This document shows positions 1 through 10,884 of a stretch of 64,000 nt of DNA, in pieces. Location: NCBI GenBank assembly GCA_000349905.1, contig KB722739.1, positions 1,130,276-1,194,275 on the forward strand, read 5' to 3'. Each line of letters starts with the position of its first letter. Position 1 is the first letter of the stretch. This stretch comes from Volvariella volvacea V23. Its lineage: Eukaryota; Basidiomycota; Agaricomycetes; Agaricales; Pluteaceae. Both the position numbers and the translations under genes were made by a program. Under the pieces are notes generated by a model. That model did no database searches. It saw nothing but the letters and a program-made list of their open reading frames with translations, and was not told where the DNA came from.

Positions 1-347
1 CGTCACGTATAGGTTTGGGAAGGGTATGATGCCCAAGGCCTATCGCCTGAACAGGAACAGTGTTGCAATATTCATGGACAACTACGCAACGTGAGTTATT
101 CTCATCTCCCCTCTGCCATTGAAGCCATCTAACGCGATTTTGTCACAGACAATTGGCAGAACAATATGGCCCCGACCTGGCTAATGAAGCGATCTCGAGG
201 TCTCGTTCCCAGCTCAACATGGAAAGCATGCCCAACATGCCATACGCTTCATCTGGACCCGGTACGGCTAACTCAAGCCAATATAATAGTAGATACGACC
301 TTGTAACGCCACGTACTCCCGACACTCCCATTACTCCGATTCCTTGA
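1..347 (+). CDS. 3' end of an unidentified gene (partial)
   Basis: Two exon pieces are visible. Coding runs from base 2 to 90, a GT..AG intron covers 91-148, and coding resumes from 149 to a TGA at 345-347, with the reading phase kept across the junction. The roughly 95 visible residues start basic and hydrophobic (KAYRLNRNSVAIFMDNYA) and end in a Ser/Thr/Pro-rich tail with repeated TP dipeptides, which looks like a flexible cytoplasmic C-terminus. I do not recognise the family. The 5' part lies outside the window, so product and length cannot be judged. The intron with consensus ends and the continuous frame are the reasons for calling it real. Confidence 0.6.
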
Positions 348-1309
348 ACCCCACCCTCCCACGCGAGACTACTTTTGGTCACACCGCTCTCTGTAATGGG
401 ACTTTTGCGTGCTATCGACTTCCTTTCTGAATTGGCCTTCCTATCCCTGCTGTTTAGCTATCGTAGATCTAGATTTGATTTCGTCATATCATCACCCGTA
501 GTATTCCTGATCGTAGACGAGACCTTCGCTCACAGTAGTTGAATCGTACGTGACTTCATGGCTGTGGCTAGGTGGTGGAGACCCCGACGTTGCCACTCTT
601 TGCCTTCTATCGCGCCTAGCACTACTCTCGGCAAGGCAAATGCAAGTATGTTGAATGTCCTCATTCGAGGATCTGTGCATGAAGCAGGTCTACCTACGCG
701 CCTCCTTTCTTATCCTTGGATTGAAGTCCTCATCTAAAGAGCCCAAACCAACGAAAGAGACAACACTCTTGACATGTACATGGTTTAGACCATCTTCAAC
801 CTGAGCGCTCTCAGCCTTTAGCAGCCTCTGAATCACGCTCAGGTGATGCCGGCATTTGCCGTAGAAGTGCCATCTTTGGACTTCGGCCGCTTGAACACCA
901 CACCAAGTTGCGTTGAGACACTAACTTGGAGCTACTCCCATACGATGACGAGCACCTTGGTGTGCTCCCTTTATTCTTGCATCACATCGAGCGGTCTATT
1001 CTAGGGATGTCGTGCCACCTGGAAGCCGAGACTTTGCCTTCACTAGCACGCGTCAAGTATTTAAAATTATCGTTGTGGGTCTGCCGATTCCCGTTCACTG
1101 CTAGTCTGCGACAGATTTCTAATACAGAGTACTTCTATCAACCAGTTAGTCTATCATCCTAGAACGCGAAAATAGCGATGTTTCAGCCCACTCGGCCGCG
1201 CCTCGCCGTGGTCCTCCAACCTAATTGACCTTAATTCTACCTAGGAGCGCGCTCATCATACCCACACGCTACTTACACCGCAACCTCAGACGGAACCTCA
1301 GATCTCCTA
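348..1309. other. Intergenic region, no gene seen
   Basis: This stretch should contain the 3' UTR of the leftmost gene and the promoter of the O-methyltransferase. The short open frames in it have no splice partners and no recognisable motif. I see no repeat or RNA gene. Confidence 0.6.
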
Positions 1310-3251
1310 ATGTCGTCCAGAACTATTACTCAGGAGTCTTTTACCCAAGTTCGTCAGCTCTTGAGCATCATTGGCAAAGCCGTCGACGACCTCGAGGCCA
1401 CTTGCGTGCGAAATGAAACTCCCCTCCCTGATGTCAACGAACCATCTACGCGAAAGAGTGAGGCGTTTAGATCTGACCCTATTGCTGGAGAAGCGGCAAT
1501 CTTAATCAGTGCCGCTGCACAACAATTGGACGCCATAGTTACTCCTCCTTATCACTCCATTTATAACGCGAGTTGTGCAGTAAGTCTGTCCTATAAGACT
1601 GTCGCAAGTGAAGGTTAAGTAGCTATCGCGGTATAGGTGATGAAGTCAATGGCTCTTCGAATCTGTCTTGAGTCTAACGTCACGGAAATCTTACGCGAAG
1701 CTGATGGAAAGGTATGCATTCTTGCTCTTAGTTTGTATGGAACAATCGAGTTGAAGCCATTTTCATAGGGCTTACATGTTAAGGAAATCTGTCAGAAGAA
1801 TGGTCAAGACCCAGCCACACTCGGTACCGTCCTTGTGTCTCCAATTCACCGTTCTGTTCTAAGATGTCTCTTCAGCACGCTTCCTTCGAATTCTCGCAAC
1901 CCACTTCATCTATCGTGAGGTGGAACCTGACGTGTTTGCCAATACGAGGTCATCTTCGCTGTTGGACTCTGGAAAGTCTACCAATGAGATTGCCGCTGCG
2001 TATGTCTCCACTGAGCTATTTCGCGAACCTTGGTTCATTGTAAATACTTAGGCCACGACACAAGTATGACGAGGCCGGGCCTGGAATGGCAGCCCTGGTG
2101 TCGTTCCTGTTCGTCAAATCCACTTCTTGGAATGTTTTTGGAGCTTATTTTTTAGAGGGGACGATGTCTTCAAGGCTTCAGCCTACGGCTGGGAGTCTAT
2201 TGCTGACCCTGCTAGTCGTGCCAGGGATCCGGATACTTATAACCCATGGACGGTTGCAACTAAGACAAAAAGCGTGTGGGATTACTTCAACCGTCCTGGG
2301 AGGGACGCTAGTCGTCGTCGATTTAATGCAGCTATGACTGACAGCAGTAACCTGCAGCCTTATGACGTAGCGATGCAAGGTATAGCACTACCTTATACCT
2401 TATCCTCTCTCTATCTCAATCTTTACCGGCCCACAGGTTTTGATTGGGCCCGTTTGCCTAATGGCTCTGTGGTAGTCGACGTTGGAGGAAACCTCGGTGG
2501 TGTATCTCGGTGGCTGGCTGAGAGATTCCCGAACTTGAGAATAGTTGTTCAAGACTTACCCCAGGTTATTGAAGATGCTAAGAAGGTCTGTCCTTTGTTT
2601 TTCCTCAGTATTCATGTCGTATTTTAATCCCCATGCTTTTCCCTTAGCTTTGGAAGGAAGTGATGCCAGATGCAATCTCCTCAGGCAGGGTTAAGCTCGA
2701 GTGTATGTACCTTTCCCTATATCCACATTGACGCCACGTGGTATATGAACTACAATCATGCAGCGCACGATTTCTTCACTCAGCAACCTCACAAGGACGC
2801 TGATGTCTTCCTCATGAAACACATCATCCATGATTGGTCTGACAACTATGCCCATACCATTCTTCGCAACCTCCGCACTTCTGCCCAACCACATACTCGA
2901 CTCATCTTACTTGAAGGTCTCATCCCCTACGCCTGCCACGACACCACCAAATCCGGTTTAGATGGCACGGAAATCCGGGGATCCAAGATGCGAGAAGCTC
3001 CCGCTCCTTTGCTGGCGAATTACGGTGGTGCAATGGACCAAATCTACTACGTGGATATGATCGTAGGCTCATTCAAGATGTACGGTTGCGACTTCACTTA
3101 CCCCCTTTGTCAGATGTACACTGCTTGCAACTCTCAAGAGCGTACGGTTCCTCAATTTGAAGCGTTATTAGCTAGAGCGGGGTGGAAGTTGAATAATGTC
3201 GCTCAACACCACGGCTCTTTATTCCATCGTCTCGAGGCCATCCCAATGTAG
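1310..3251 (+). CDS. SAM-dependent O-methyltransferase (Methyltransf_2 type)
   Basis: Probable small-molecule O-methyltransferase, transferring methyl from S-adenosylmethionine to a hydroxyl group. The model has eight exons: 1310-1579, 1637-1711, 1769-1823, 1864-1999, 2052-2108, 2156-2585, 2648-2702 and 2764-3251. All phases agree and give 521 aa. The N-terminal part is a winged-helix/dimerisation-like region (RFLRILATHFIYREVEPDVF). The Rossmann glycine-rich SAM loop reads DVGGNLGGVSRWLAERFP, followed by the acidic VVQDLPQV. KHIIHDWSD carries the His-Asp pair that serves as catalytic base in this family. The intron at 2109-2155 uses a weak donor (gttcgt), but without it the frame is lost. The segment after the catalytic region (YYVDMIVGSFKMYG) departs from the usual form. 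Substrate is unknown. The gene lies 0.7 kb upstream of, and on the same strand as, the FMO array, so a shared pathway is possible but inferred. Confidence 0.85.
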
Positions 3252-3960
3252 ACGAGAATAAGAACCAGAAAATAACAGACGAGAAATGCAAAGTTGAAAA
3301 AGAGCAGAAGTTATGTACATGTGTGTACGAATAGCGAAGAACGTTTCAGGGAATGATATTGCATTGCATCCATTCACACTAGTCTTAAAACATCCTCGAA
3401 ACCTGCGTGCACCAGCTAGTGGTTTTCAACACCTGCCAAAAAGCTAATTTCGTATAGGCCTGCACACAAGATCCATCACTCTGCCTGCCACTTAATTAAG
3501 TGGTTTTATTGCATTCAGAAGGGTATGGAGTGCTCGAGATACCCTAGGTTGTCCATCTACCACCCGGCGCTTCACTATGGTGCCGCCCGGACCGTTGCAG
3601 GTTTGTCCCTATTTGAATTGCAAACCCTGATGGGGCCGAGGTAGGACCGCGCTCTGCATCGCTCATGCAGTATTATGCGATTCATCACGTTCACGCAGCA
3701 ACTGAATAACCCGCCCCCTACTAGACTTCTACCACATGTCTTCACTAGGATCAACTGCTCAGTCCGTCTTCCCAGCAGGCCTATAGTGGTTCTATCAGTT
3801 GATTCCGGGTTTAGTTGGCCCTTCAAGCTTCCATTCTGACCCCATTTCATCAAGTGGTTGGGTATAACTTCCAAACAATCAGGGGTTATGCTGGCGTCTC
3901 TTCCATTTCTCCGGCTCCCCCGTTCGCTGCTCGAGACTATCCTCTCGTCATAACCTCACA
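3252..3960. other. Intergenic region before FMO1
   Basis: No gene is supported here. A TATA-like TATAA lies at 3863-3867, about 95 bp before the FMO1 ATG, which suits a promoter. A long antisense open frame at 3575-3874 has no motif and no splice structure, and I regard it as chance. Confidence 0.5.
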
Positions 3961-6494
3961 ATGAGCGACGCATTACCTGCTAATCTCACCACTGAGCTCC
4001 CCACTCTCGACAGGCTTGGGGTGACACTTGCAGACAACATCGATGCACAGATGATTGCTTATAAGTGGTTTTCTTCCTTCAATGCCCACGTCCAATCCAA
4101 CAACATTGACGGAATCATTGATCTCTTTGCCTCAGATTGTTGGTGGAGGGATCTTCTCGCCCTCACTTGGGACTTTCGGACGTTCAAAGGTCCAAGCGTA
4201 ATCATAACATTCCTATCAGATAGGCTAGCTCTTTCCAAGCTAGGTGGCCTCAAGATGAAGAGTTCTAACTTTGAGCAACCGTTTCCCGACATCGCATGGA
4301 TTCAGATCTTGTTCGACTTCGAGACAGACGTTGGGATTGGATTGGGCATCGTTAGACTGATCCCTAATCCCAACGACGAGTGGAAAGCGCATGTTTTATT
4401 CACCAATCTGGAGGATCTCAAGGACTTCCCAGAGAAAACCGGTTGCTTTCGTAGCTTCGAGTCAAATCATGGGGAGTGGGAAGAAGACAGAAGACGCGAA
4501 GCGGCGTTCCTCGATGAAGACCCGTCTGTACTGATAATTGGTGCTGGCCATAACGGCTTGGAGGTGGCTGCGCGGCTCAGGGCGTTGAGTGTATCCGCAC
4601 TCGTTGTGGACAAGAACGCGAAAATTGGAGACAACTGGGCCAATAGGTACAAAGCCTTGTGCTTACACGACCCCGTTTGTAAGCAGTAATGACTGCCTGC
4701 CTTCGTGATTCCGTACTGACTGTGAGGTAACCACGTAATACAGGGTATGACCACATGCCATACCTGCCGTATGTACTCCAATCTCCGTCGACTCCGAGTG
4801 CGCGTTTACCCTTTATACCGCAGATTTCCCCCAACTTGGCCTGTTTATGCCCCTGCTTTCAAGATAAGCGAGTCCAAATTACTCTGGGAACTGATATAAC
4901 TTGTATTCTGTAGCTAGCCCACTGGTTTCAATATTACGCTGATGTCCTAGAGCTGAACATTTGGACGTCCACAACCGTACTCAAGGCATCACAGGACTTC
5001 AGCACCAAGAGGTGGCACGTCACGGTTCAGCGTGGTGATGGTGTTGAACGTGTCTTTGTCGTCACTCATCTCGTCTTCGCCACTGGATATGCCAGCAATG
5101 TCCCCTATTACCCGAAAATTGAGCTTATGGTAAGCTAAAAGGTATTACCTATCTACGTTGTGATCGCTAATCAGTATGCGACATATAGGACAAATTCAAA
5201 GGGCAAATTCTGCATTCTAGTCAGTACAAGAAAGCGACCGATCACGCAGGTAAAAAAGTTGTTGTGGTTGGGTCGTGCACCTCAGGTAATGTTCCATAGT
5301 GTTTACCAGTAGCACTTCACCACATCCCCCAGCACACGACATTTGCAGCGACTATTATAAACACGGAGTTGGTAAGTTATCCCCTCGATCAGACCTACTA
5401 GACATCAGTAACGTTCAAGTTTTGGTGGTTAGATGTGACCATGTTCCAGCGTAGCTCGACGCACGTCGTGTCAGCAGCAGGAGTACGATTGCTCCTTCGT
5501 AAGTCAAGTGTACCATTTTCTGGGGCCCTTACCTTACAATAATTTCTAGCTACTTACTCCGAAGGTGGTCCTTCAACGGATTTGGCTGATAGACTATTCG
5601 CCTCGTTTCCTGTGTGTATGAATGCTGGTATAGCCCAAAGAGCAACCGCCCAGGTGGCTGAATTTGACAGGTAAGTTTACCACGGTCATCTGGAATCGAT
5701 TAGCACTCACTCCTTTTTCCTCGCGTCTTAAAATCGCTACGAATTGAATCACCAGGGAGCTGCTTACATCGCTGAAGGAGAGGGGGTTTCGAACCAATCC
5801 AGGAATACTTGGAATAGGTGTCTGGTTGCTGGGGTACACGAGAGCGGGTGGACATTACCTGGGTATGTGTGTAGGACCCCTGTGTCTGAACCATGATACT
5901 AACTTCGTTTGCAATTGGAATAGACGTCGGCGCTAGCAAACTTATTGCAGAAGGCAAGATTAAATTGAAGAACGACAGTCAGATCGCGTCATTCACAGTA
6001 ACAGGACTCAAATTCGAAAACGGCAGCGAGTTATCTGCCGACGTTGTTCTCTTTGCTACAGGGTATGTCTTCACTTCCAACTGGGAGTTAATTATGTGCT
6101 TTATGTGATGATATGAACCTAGGTTGGGAGACCCAGGAGATATCATCCGATCCATCTGCGGCTCCAAGATTGCCGATGAATTCGGAAAGGTTTGGGGTCT
6201 CAATGACGAAGGTGAAGGTATTGATTGCTAGAGGGATCTGAAAGTTGAGGGTCTCTGGTATGTGCTTGGTAGGTCTCTCACAAGAAAAGCCAAGGCAATA
6301 AGAAACTCACGCTCTCCGTACTACAGGTAACTTGGCAACGTCAAGATTCCATTCGAAGCATGTTGCATTGCGTACGTCTTCTAGATTCGGTTTGTTTAGC
6401 TATCTTACGCATTTATACAGAGATTTTGGCACGAGAAAAAGGTCTGTATGATGGGCGGTACAGTCTAGAGACACAAAGAGTAGTCTCAGAATAA
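3961..6494 (+). pseudogene. FMO1: NTF2-like/flavin monooxygenase, probably inactivated
   Basis: First member of the FMO array, with the same exon plan as the intact FMO3. The N-terminal ~190 aa are an NTF2/SnoaL-like domain (WWRDLLALTWDFRTF). Then come the FAD-binding loop IIGAGHNGLEVAARL, a perfect FMO fingerprint FKGQILHSSQY, a second dinucleotide loop VVVVGSCTSAHDI, and FATG. Two lesions are visible. (1) The exon ending PAFK should be followed by a GT donor, as in FMO2 and FMO3, but reads AT at 4864-4865; read-through meets an in-frame TAA. (2) TAG at 6229-6231 replaces the Trp codon (TGG) found at this place in the other three copies. Without the lesions the frame would end at TAA 6492-6494. 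A truncated protein made by non-canonical splicing cannot be excluded. FMO1 is clearly more diverged than FMO2 and FMO3 are from each other. Confidence 0.8.
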
Positions 6495-7087
6495 ATTGTA
6501 GCTATGAAGACTGCCATAATTACCTGCCTTCGTCGCTTTTTTTGTTTGTACGTACTATCCAACGAAGCTTTCTCGTTCGCGTGGAAATTTTGACCGCAGC
6601 ACCACCTCTCTCACACTTATCTATATCTGCTCTACGCTCGGGCCCCTTCCACACCAGTTAGGGATTAAACGTGAGTTAGTGACTTCTCGGCCTTAATAGC
6701 ATCCTTCTGAGCGCTGCGCACTGATGATATTGATGATGCTATCCCCGTTGAGAGCGCTTTATTATGCGTAAGCCGGAGAACGGCACATAATCGATTTCAA
6801 GTAATCAACGCGACAGAGAGGCCGTTTCTAACCCCTTTGACGCGTCCTATACCCTTAATATCGACGAAAGCGTTCACTTTCTTCTCTCTTATGTGGTCAT
6901 TTGAGCCTTACTGCCGTCCGCGACTTATCAAAGTGGGCCACCGACCAGGTCGGGTGCATTCACTCTCTAACAAACATGTCCTAAACCCGTTCTCGCGGTA
7001 TATAAGACCACCATTGGGAGTTGGGATTGGACACCATTGGTTTCCATTCACTCCAATCCACCCCCATACTCACCCCCAGGATCAACG
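6495..7087. other. FMO1-FMO2 intergenic region with FMO2 promoter
   Basis: No gene. This spacer is the counterpart of 10211-10884 in the second duplication unit; both carry similar blocks such as the 'ggaaatttt' segment and 'gatgatattgatgatgctatc'. The FMO2 TATA box lies at its 3' end. Confidence 0.6.
6999..7006 (+). promoter_or_regulatory. TATA box of FMO2
   Basis: TATATAAG lies about 85 bp before the FMO2 ATG at 7088. The equivalent place before FMO3 has TGTATAAG. Position and conservation between the duplicated units support a core promoter element. Confidence 0.55.
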
Positions 7088-9598
7088 ATGACATCCTTCG
7101 AGTCTCGACTCTTGACGTTGTCTAACAAGTTACCTACCCTTGATTCACTCAACGCCACTATTCCTCTCGATCTCGATGCCACAACGGTTGCCAGGGAGTG
7201 GTTCTCTTCCTTTGCATCCAACGCCCAGTTGGAGAACGTCGAGGCCCTTGCGGCGTTATTCCTTGAAGATGCGTGGTGGCGCGATTTTCTGACTTTTACA
7301 TGGGACTTCCGGACATTCCATCCTCTTTCAAAGGTCAAGCAATTCCTCATCGACAGGCTTCCAATCTCCAAAGTTTCGAACTTCAAATTACGCGATCAGT
7401 ACACTGGGTTACAACAGCCCTACCTCGACATCGCGTGGATTCAGTTGATATTCGATTTCGAAACCGAGTCCGGTCTCGGATTCGGTCTTGCTAGATTGGT
7501 CCCTACACCGAACAGAGAGTGGAAAGCTCATGTAGTTTTTACTAACTTGGAGGGTTTGAAGGGTTTCCCGGAGAAGATTGGACATTTAAGGAATTCTGCC
7601 ACGAATCACGGACAATGGGAAAAGAATAGGTTAAAAGAGGCGGAGTTTGCGGATCGGGATCCTACCGTCTTGATTATTGGAGGCGGACACAGCGGATTGG
7701 GCTTGGCAGCGAGGTTGAAAGCTCTGGGAGTTTCAACTCTGATTGTAGAGAAGAATGATCAAATTGGCGATAATTGGGAAAAGAGATATGAGGCGCTATG
7801 TCTGCATGATCCAGTTTGTAAGTATCGATCCCTTGCTCCAATGTATGGGTCTCACAATGTTGTTATCTTGATGACAGGGTACGACCACTTACCATACTTT
7901 CCGTGAGTTTGAGCACCATTCTTTTATTATCTTAATCCGACGCATTTCGTAGATTCCCACCAACCTGGCCGGTGTACTCCCCTGCTCTTAAAGTAGGTCA
8001 ACTGAGCTCCCATCGAAGAGATCAAACATATGACGGATTTTTTTACAGTTGGCTAAATGGCTTCGTCATTATGCAGAGGCCATGGAACTCAACGTCTGGC
8101 TTTCCTCGACCGTCACCAAAGCCACACAAGATCCAAATACGCAGTTATGGCAGGTTACCGTGAAAAGGGCAGGTGGAAGTGAGCGTGTTTTGGTGGTCAA
8201 GCACCTCATCTTCGCTACTGGTGCTGGCGGCGAGTCATTTAATCTCCCAAAATACCCGGGCATGGTGATGACTTGTGCAATTTTCGTTTTCGTTGTATAT
8301 GCTGACTCGCGCTGGTTAGGATAAATTCAAAGGCGAGATGTTTCATGCTTATCGGCATAGGAGGGCCCTGGACCACGCAGGGAAGAAAGTCATAGTAATT
8401 GGTGCATGCACTGCTGGTAGGATATACATTATCTTAAGCATCCACTTACTAACTCGCGGTTAGCGCATGATATTGCAGAGGATTACTACAGGCACGGCGT
8501 TGGTTAGTTTTTTTTTTCTTTCTACAGTGTAATTTTGTCGTATGACCAATGATTAGACGTAACTATGTTCCAACGGGGTTCCACCTACATCATGTCGGTG
8601 AAGAACGGTTGGGACGTTGTATTTGGGGGTAAGTGCTTTACATTTTCAGTCCTTGATTCGTCGATATATAACCTACGTTATGCAGGCATGTATTCAGAGG
8701 GTGACCCACCTACCGATATTGCAGATAGACTAGGCGCGTCGTTCCCGAATTACATGGGCATTGGCCTCCCCAGAAAAGTACCCAGAGGATCGCGGAATTA
8801 GACAAGTATGATTACCCCTATTACTTACCTCTCTCTACCGTATTGAAGTTATTTCCAATTAGAGAATTGCTAGAATCCTTAAAGAAAGTCGGTTTTCGAA
8901 TCAACTTTGGATATCAAGGCACGGGTTTCGGTTTGTTGGCATTTAATAAAGGTGGCGGCTACTATCTCGGTCAGCTTCTTTCTTGGCATATCAGTAGCGA
9001 ATTTCCGTTCACCAGGAAACTTAGACACTGGAGCAAGTACCTTAATTGCAGAGGGTAAAATCAAGCTTAAGAATGATAGTCAAATATCTGAATTTACTGA
9101 AGATGGTATTCGATTCGAGAATGGAAGCGAACTTCCAGCAGATGTTGTTCTCTTTGCTACCGGGTACGTGATACTAGTGCCTATCAACGAGTTCTCCACT
9201 CTTAGTATTTTCGGTTCCATTTATAACCCATTTGACCAAATGTAGTCTCGGCGATTCACATGAAGCCATTCGATCGATTTGTGGGGATACTGTAGCTGAC
9301 ACATTTGGTCCCCTTTGGGGACTGAATGATGAGGGTGAGACTAACGGCTGCTGGAGAGAGTTTAGGTTCAAGGGACTTTGGTACATGGTTGGTGAGTATG
9401 CTGGTGATATGAGTGTGTTAGAGGCATGACTAACGTTGACTTCCAGGGAATTTAGCACTATCCAGGTTCCACTCTTCACATGTCGCACTTCGTATGTTTA
9501 CCTCACTCCTCTAGCCGTTTACGATCCCGCTTACCAACTCATTCGCAGAAATCAAAGCCATGGAGGAGGGGGTGTTTGGAACTCGCTATCGAGCATAA
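7088..9598 (+). pseudogene. FMO2: NTF2-like/flavin monooxygenase with a frameshift
   Basis: Near twin of FMO3, with the same 13 exons and splice sites. The ATG at 7088 was chosen over an in-frame codon 17 residues upstream because it matches the FMO3 start and lies downstream of the TATA box. Domains: NTF2-like region (WWRDFLTFTWDFRTF), FAD loop IIGGGHSGLGLAARL, FKGEMFHAYRH, and GACTA of the second dinucleotide fold. One lesion is seen. FMO3 reads 'ggcctcgcccagag' where FMO2 reads 'ggcctccccagaa', a 1-nt loss at about 8768. This shifts the frame into TAG at 8799-8801 and removes the last three or so domain segments. The exons after the shift are otherwise open and would end at TAA 9596-9598, so the event is recent, or it is an assembly error. 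A truncated protein may still be made. Confidence 0.8.
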
Positions 9599-9792
9599 AT
9601 TCCGTTAATACAAGGCATAGTGAATATTCATTCTTGTATTTTTACATTGTGCTTTACGAATTCTTGCCACAATAAAGGGGCCCGTGAGTCATGCTTGAAG
9701 CCAGGTTCTCGTCATGGTCAGAGGCTCGACGGTCCGAGAGGGAATTGGCCGAATTACTGAATACATGCAGCCGAGTGGCTAAGTGAGCGGCA

Positions 9793-10210
9793 GATTTGTT
9801 CTATTTGCTACGGGGTATGTCTTCAATTCCAACTAGGAGTTAATTATGTGCTTTATGTGATGATATTGCCTCAGTCTGGGAGACCTGGGCCCAGGAGATA
9901 TCATCCGATCCATCTGTGGCTCGCTGATAAGTTCAGAAAGGTTTGGGGACTCGATGGCAAAGGTGAGGGTATTGGTTGCTGGAGGGACCTGAAAGTCAAG
10001 GGTCTCTGGTACGTGCTTGGTAAGTCTCTTACCAGGAAAGCCAGGGCAATGAGAATTTCCACTCTTCTTTTGACAGGGAAATTGGCAATGTCAAGTTTCC
10101 ATTCGAAGCATGTTGCATTGTGTACGTCTTCTAGATTCGTTTTGATAAAGCGCGTCTGACGTATTTCTATAGAGATTAAGGCACAAGAAAAGGGTTTGTA
10201 TAATGGATGA
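9793..10210 (+). pseudogene. Orphan 3' fragment of an FMO1-type gene
   Basis: It begins abruptly inside the conserved 'VLFATG' segment and continues through the last exons, with introns and splice sites matching those of FMO1 and similarity extending into the 3' flank. Its closest relative by eye is FMO1, not FMO2 or FMO3. It keeps the Trp codon (GCWRDLK) that is a stop in FMO1. It has its own damage: extra bases near 9883-9890, a 2-nt loss near 9924, and an early TGA at 10208-10210. There is no promoter or 5' part, so it cannot encode an enzyme. It marks the left end of the second duplication unit. Confidence 0.85.
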
Positions 10211-10884
10211 TACGGTCTAGAGGGATAAAGAGTGGTCTCAAAATAAACCACAGTCATGAACACTACCATAACTAATTGCCTGCGTCGCTTTTTTCGATCT
10301 GTACGTACTAATCAACACCCATTCGTAGGAAATTTTCAACGCCACCACCTCTTCCACACTTGTCCACTCTCTGCTCTAGGCTCTAACCCCTTCCACGCTT
10401 GTTAAGGATTAAAGGTGAGTTATTGATTTAATCAACCTTGATAGCATCTTTCCGAGCACACGCACTATAGATCACATGGATGATATTGATGATGCTATCG
10501 CCGTTGAGAGAGCCTCATTATACCTAAGCCGAACAACGTCAAACAAGCGATTTCAAATAATCAAAGAGACAGCGAAGCCGTTTTTAACCCCTTTCATGTG
10601 TCTTAGAACCTCAATATTGACGAAAGCGTTCAACTTCTTCTCTCTCCTGGGGACATTTCAGTCTCACGGCCGTCCGATGGTCTAATTTCTGGATGTTCAT
10701 GTGACTAACGGCTTGCCAAAGTGGGCCACCAACCAGATCGGGTACGTTCACATGCGGAGTTCTGTAATGAGCATAGCCTAACTTCGTTCTTGCGGTGTAT
10801 AAGAATAACATTGGTAGTTGGAATTGAGCACCATTGGTTTCCATTCACTCCAATCTACCCTCATAGTCTCCCTCAGGATCAACG
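10211..10884. other. Spacer and promoter region of FMO3
   Basis: No gene. This is the duplicate of the FMO1-FMO2 spacer. A TATA-like TGTATAAG lies at 10796-10803, about 85 bp before the FMO3 ATG. Confidence 0.6.
10796..10803 (+). promoter_or_regulatory. TATA-like element of FMO3
   Basis: TGTATAAG stands at the same distance from the start codon as the TATATAAG of FMO2; the second base of the core has changed (A to G). The element may be weaker. Confidence 0.45.

Noticed and set aside
7037..7087. Upstream in-frame extension of FMO2 by 17 residues
   Set aside because: The ATG at 7088 matches the start of FMO3; the upstream stretch lies just after the TATA box and is leader sequence.
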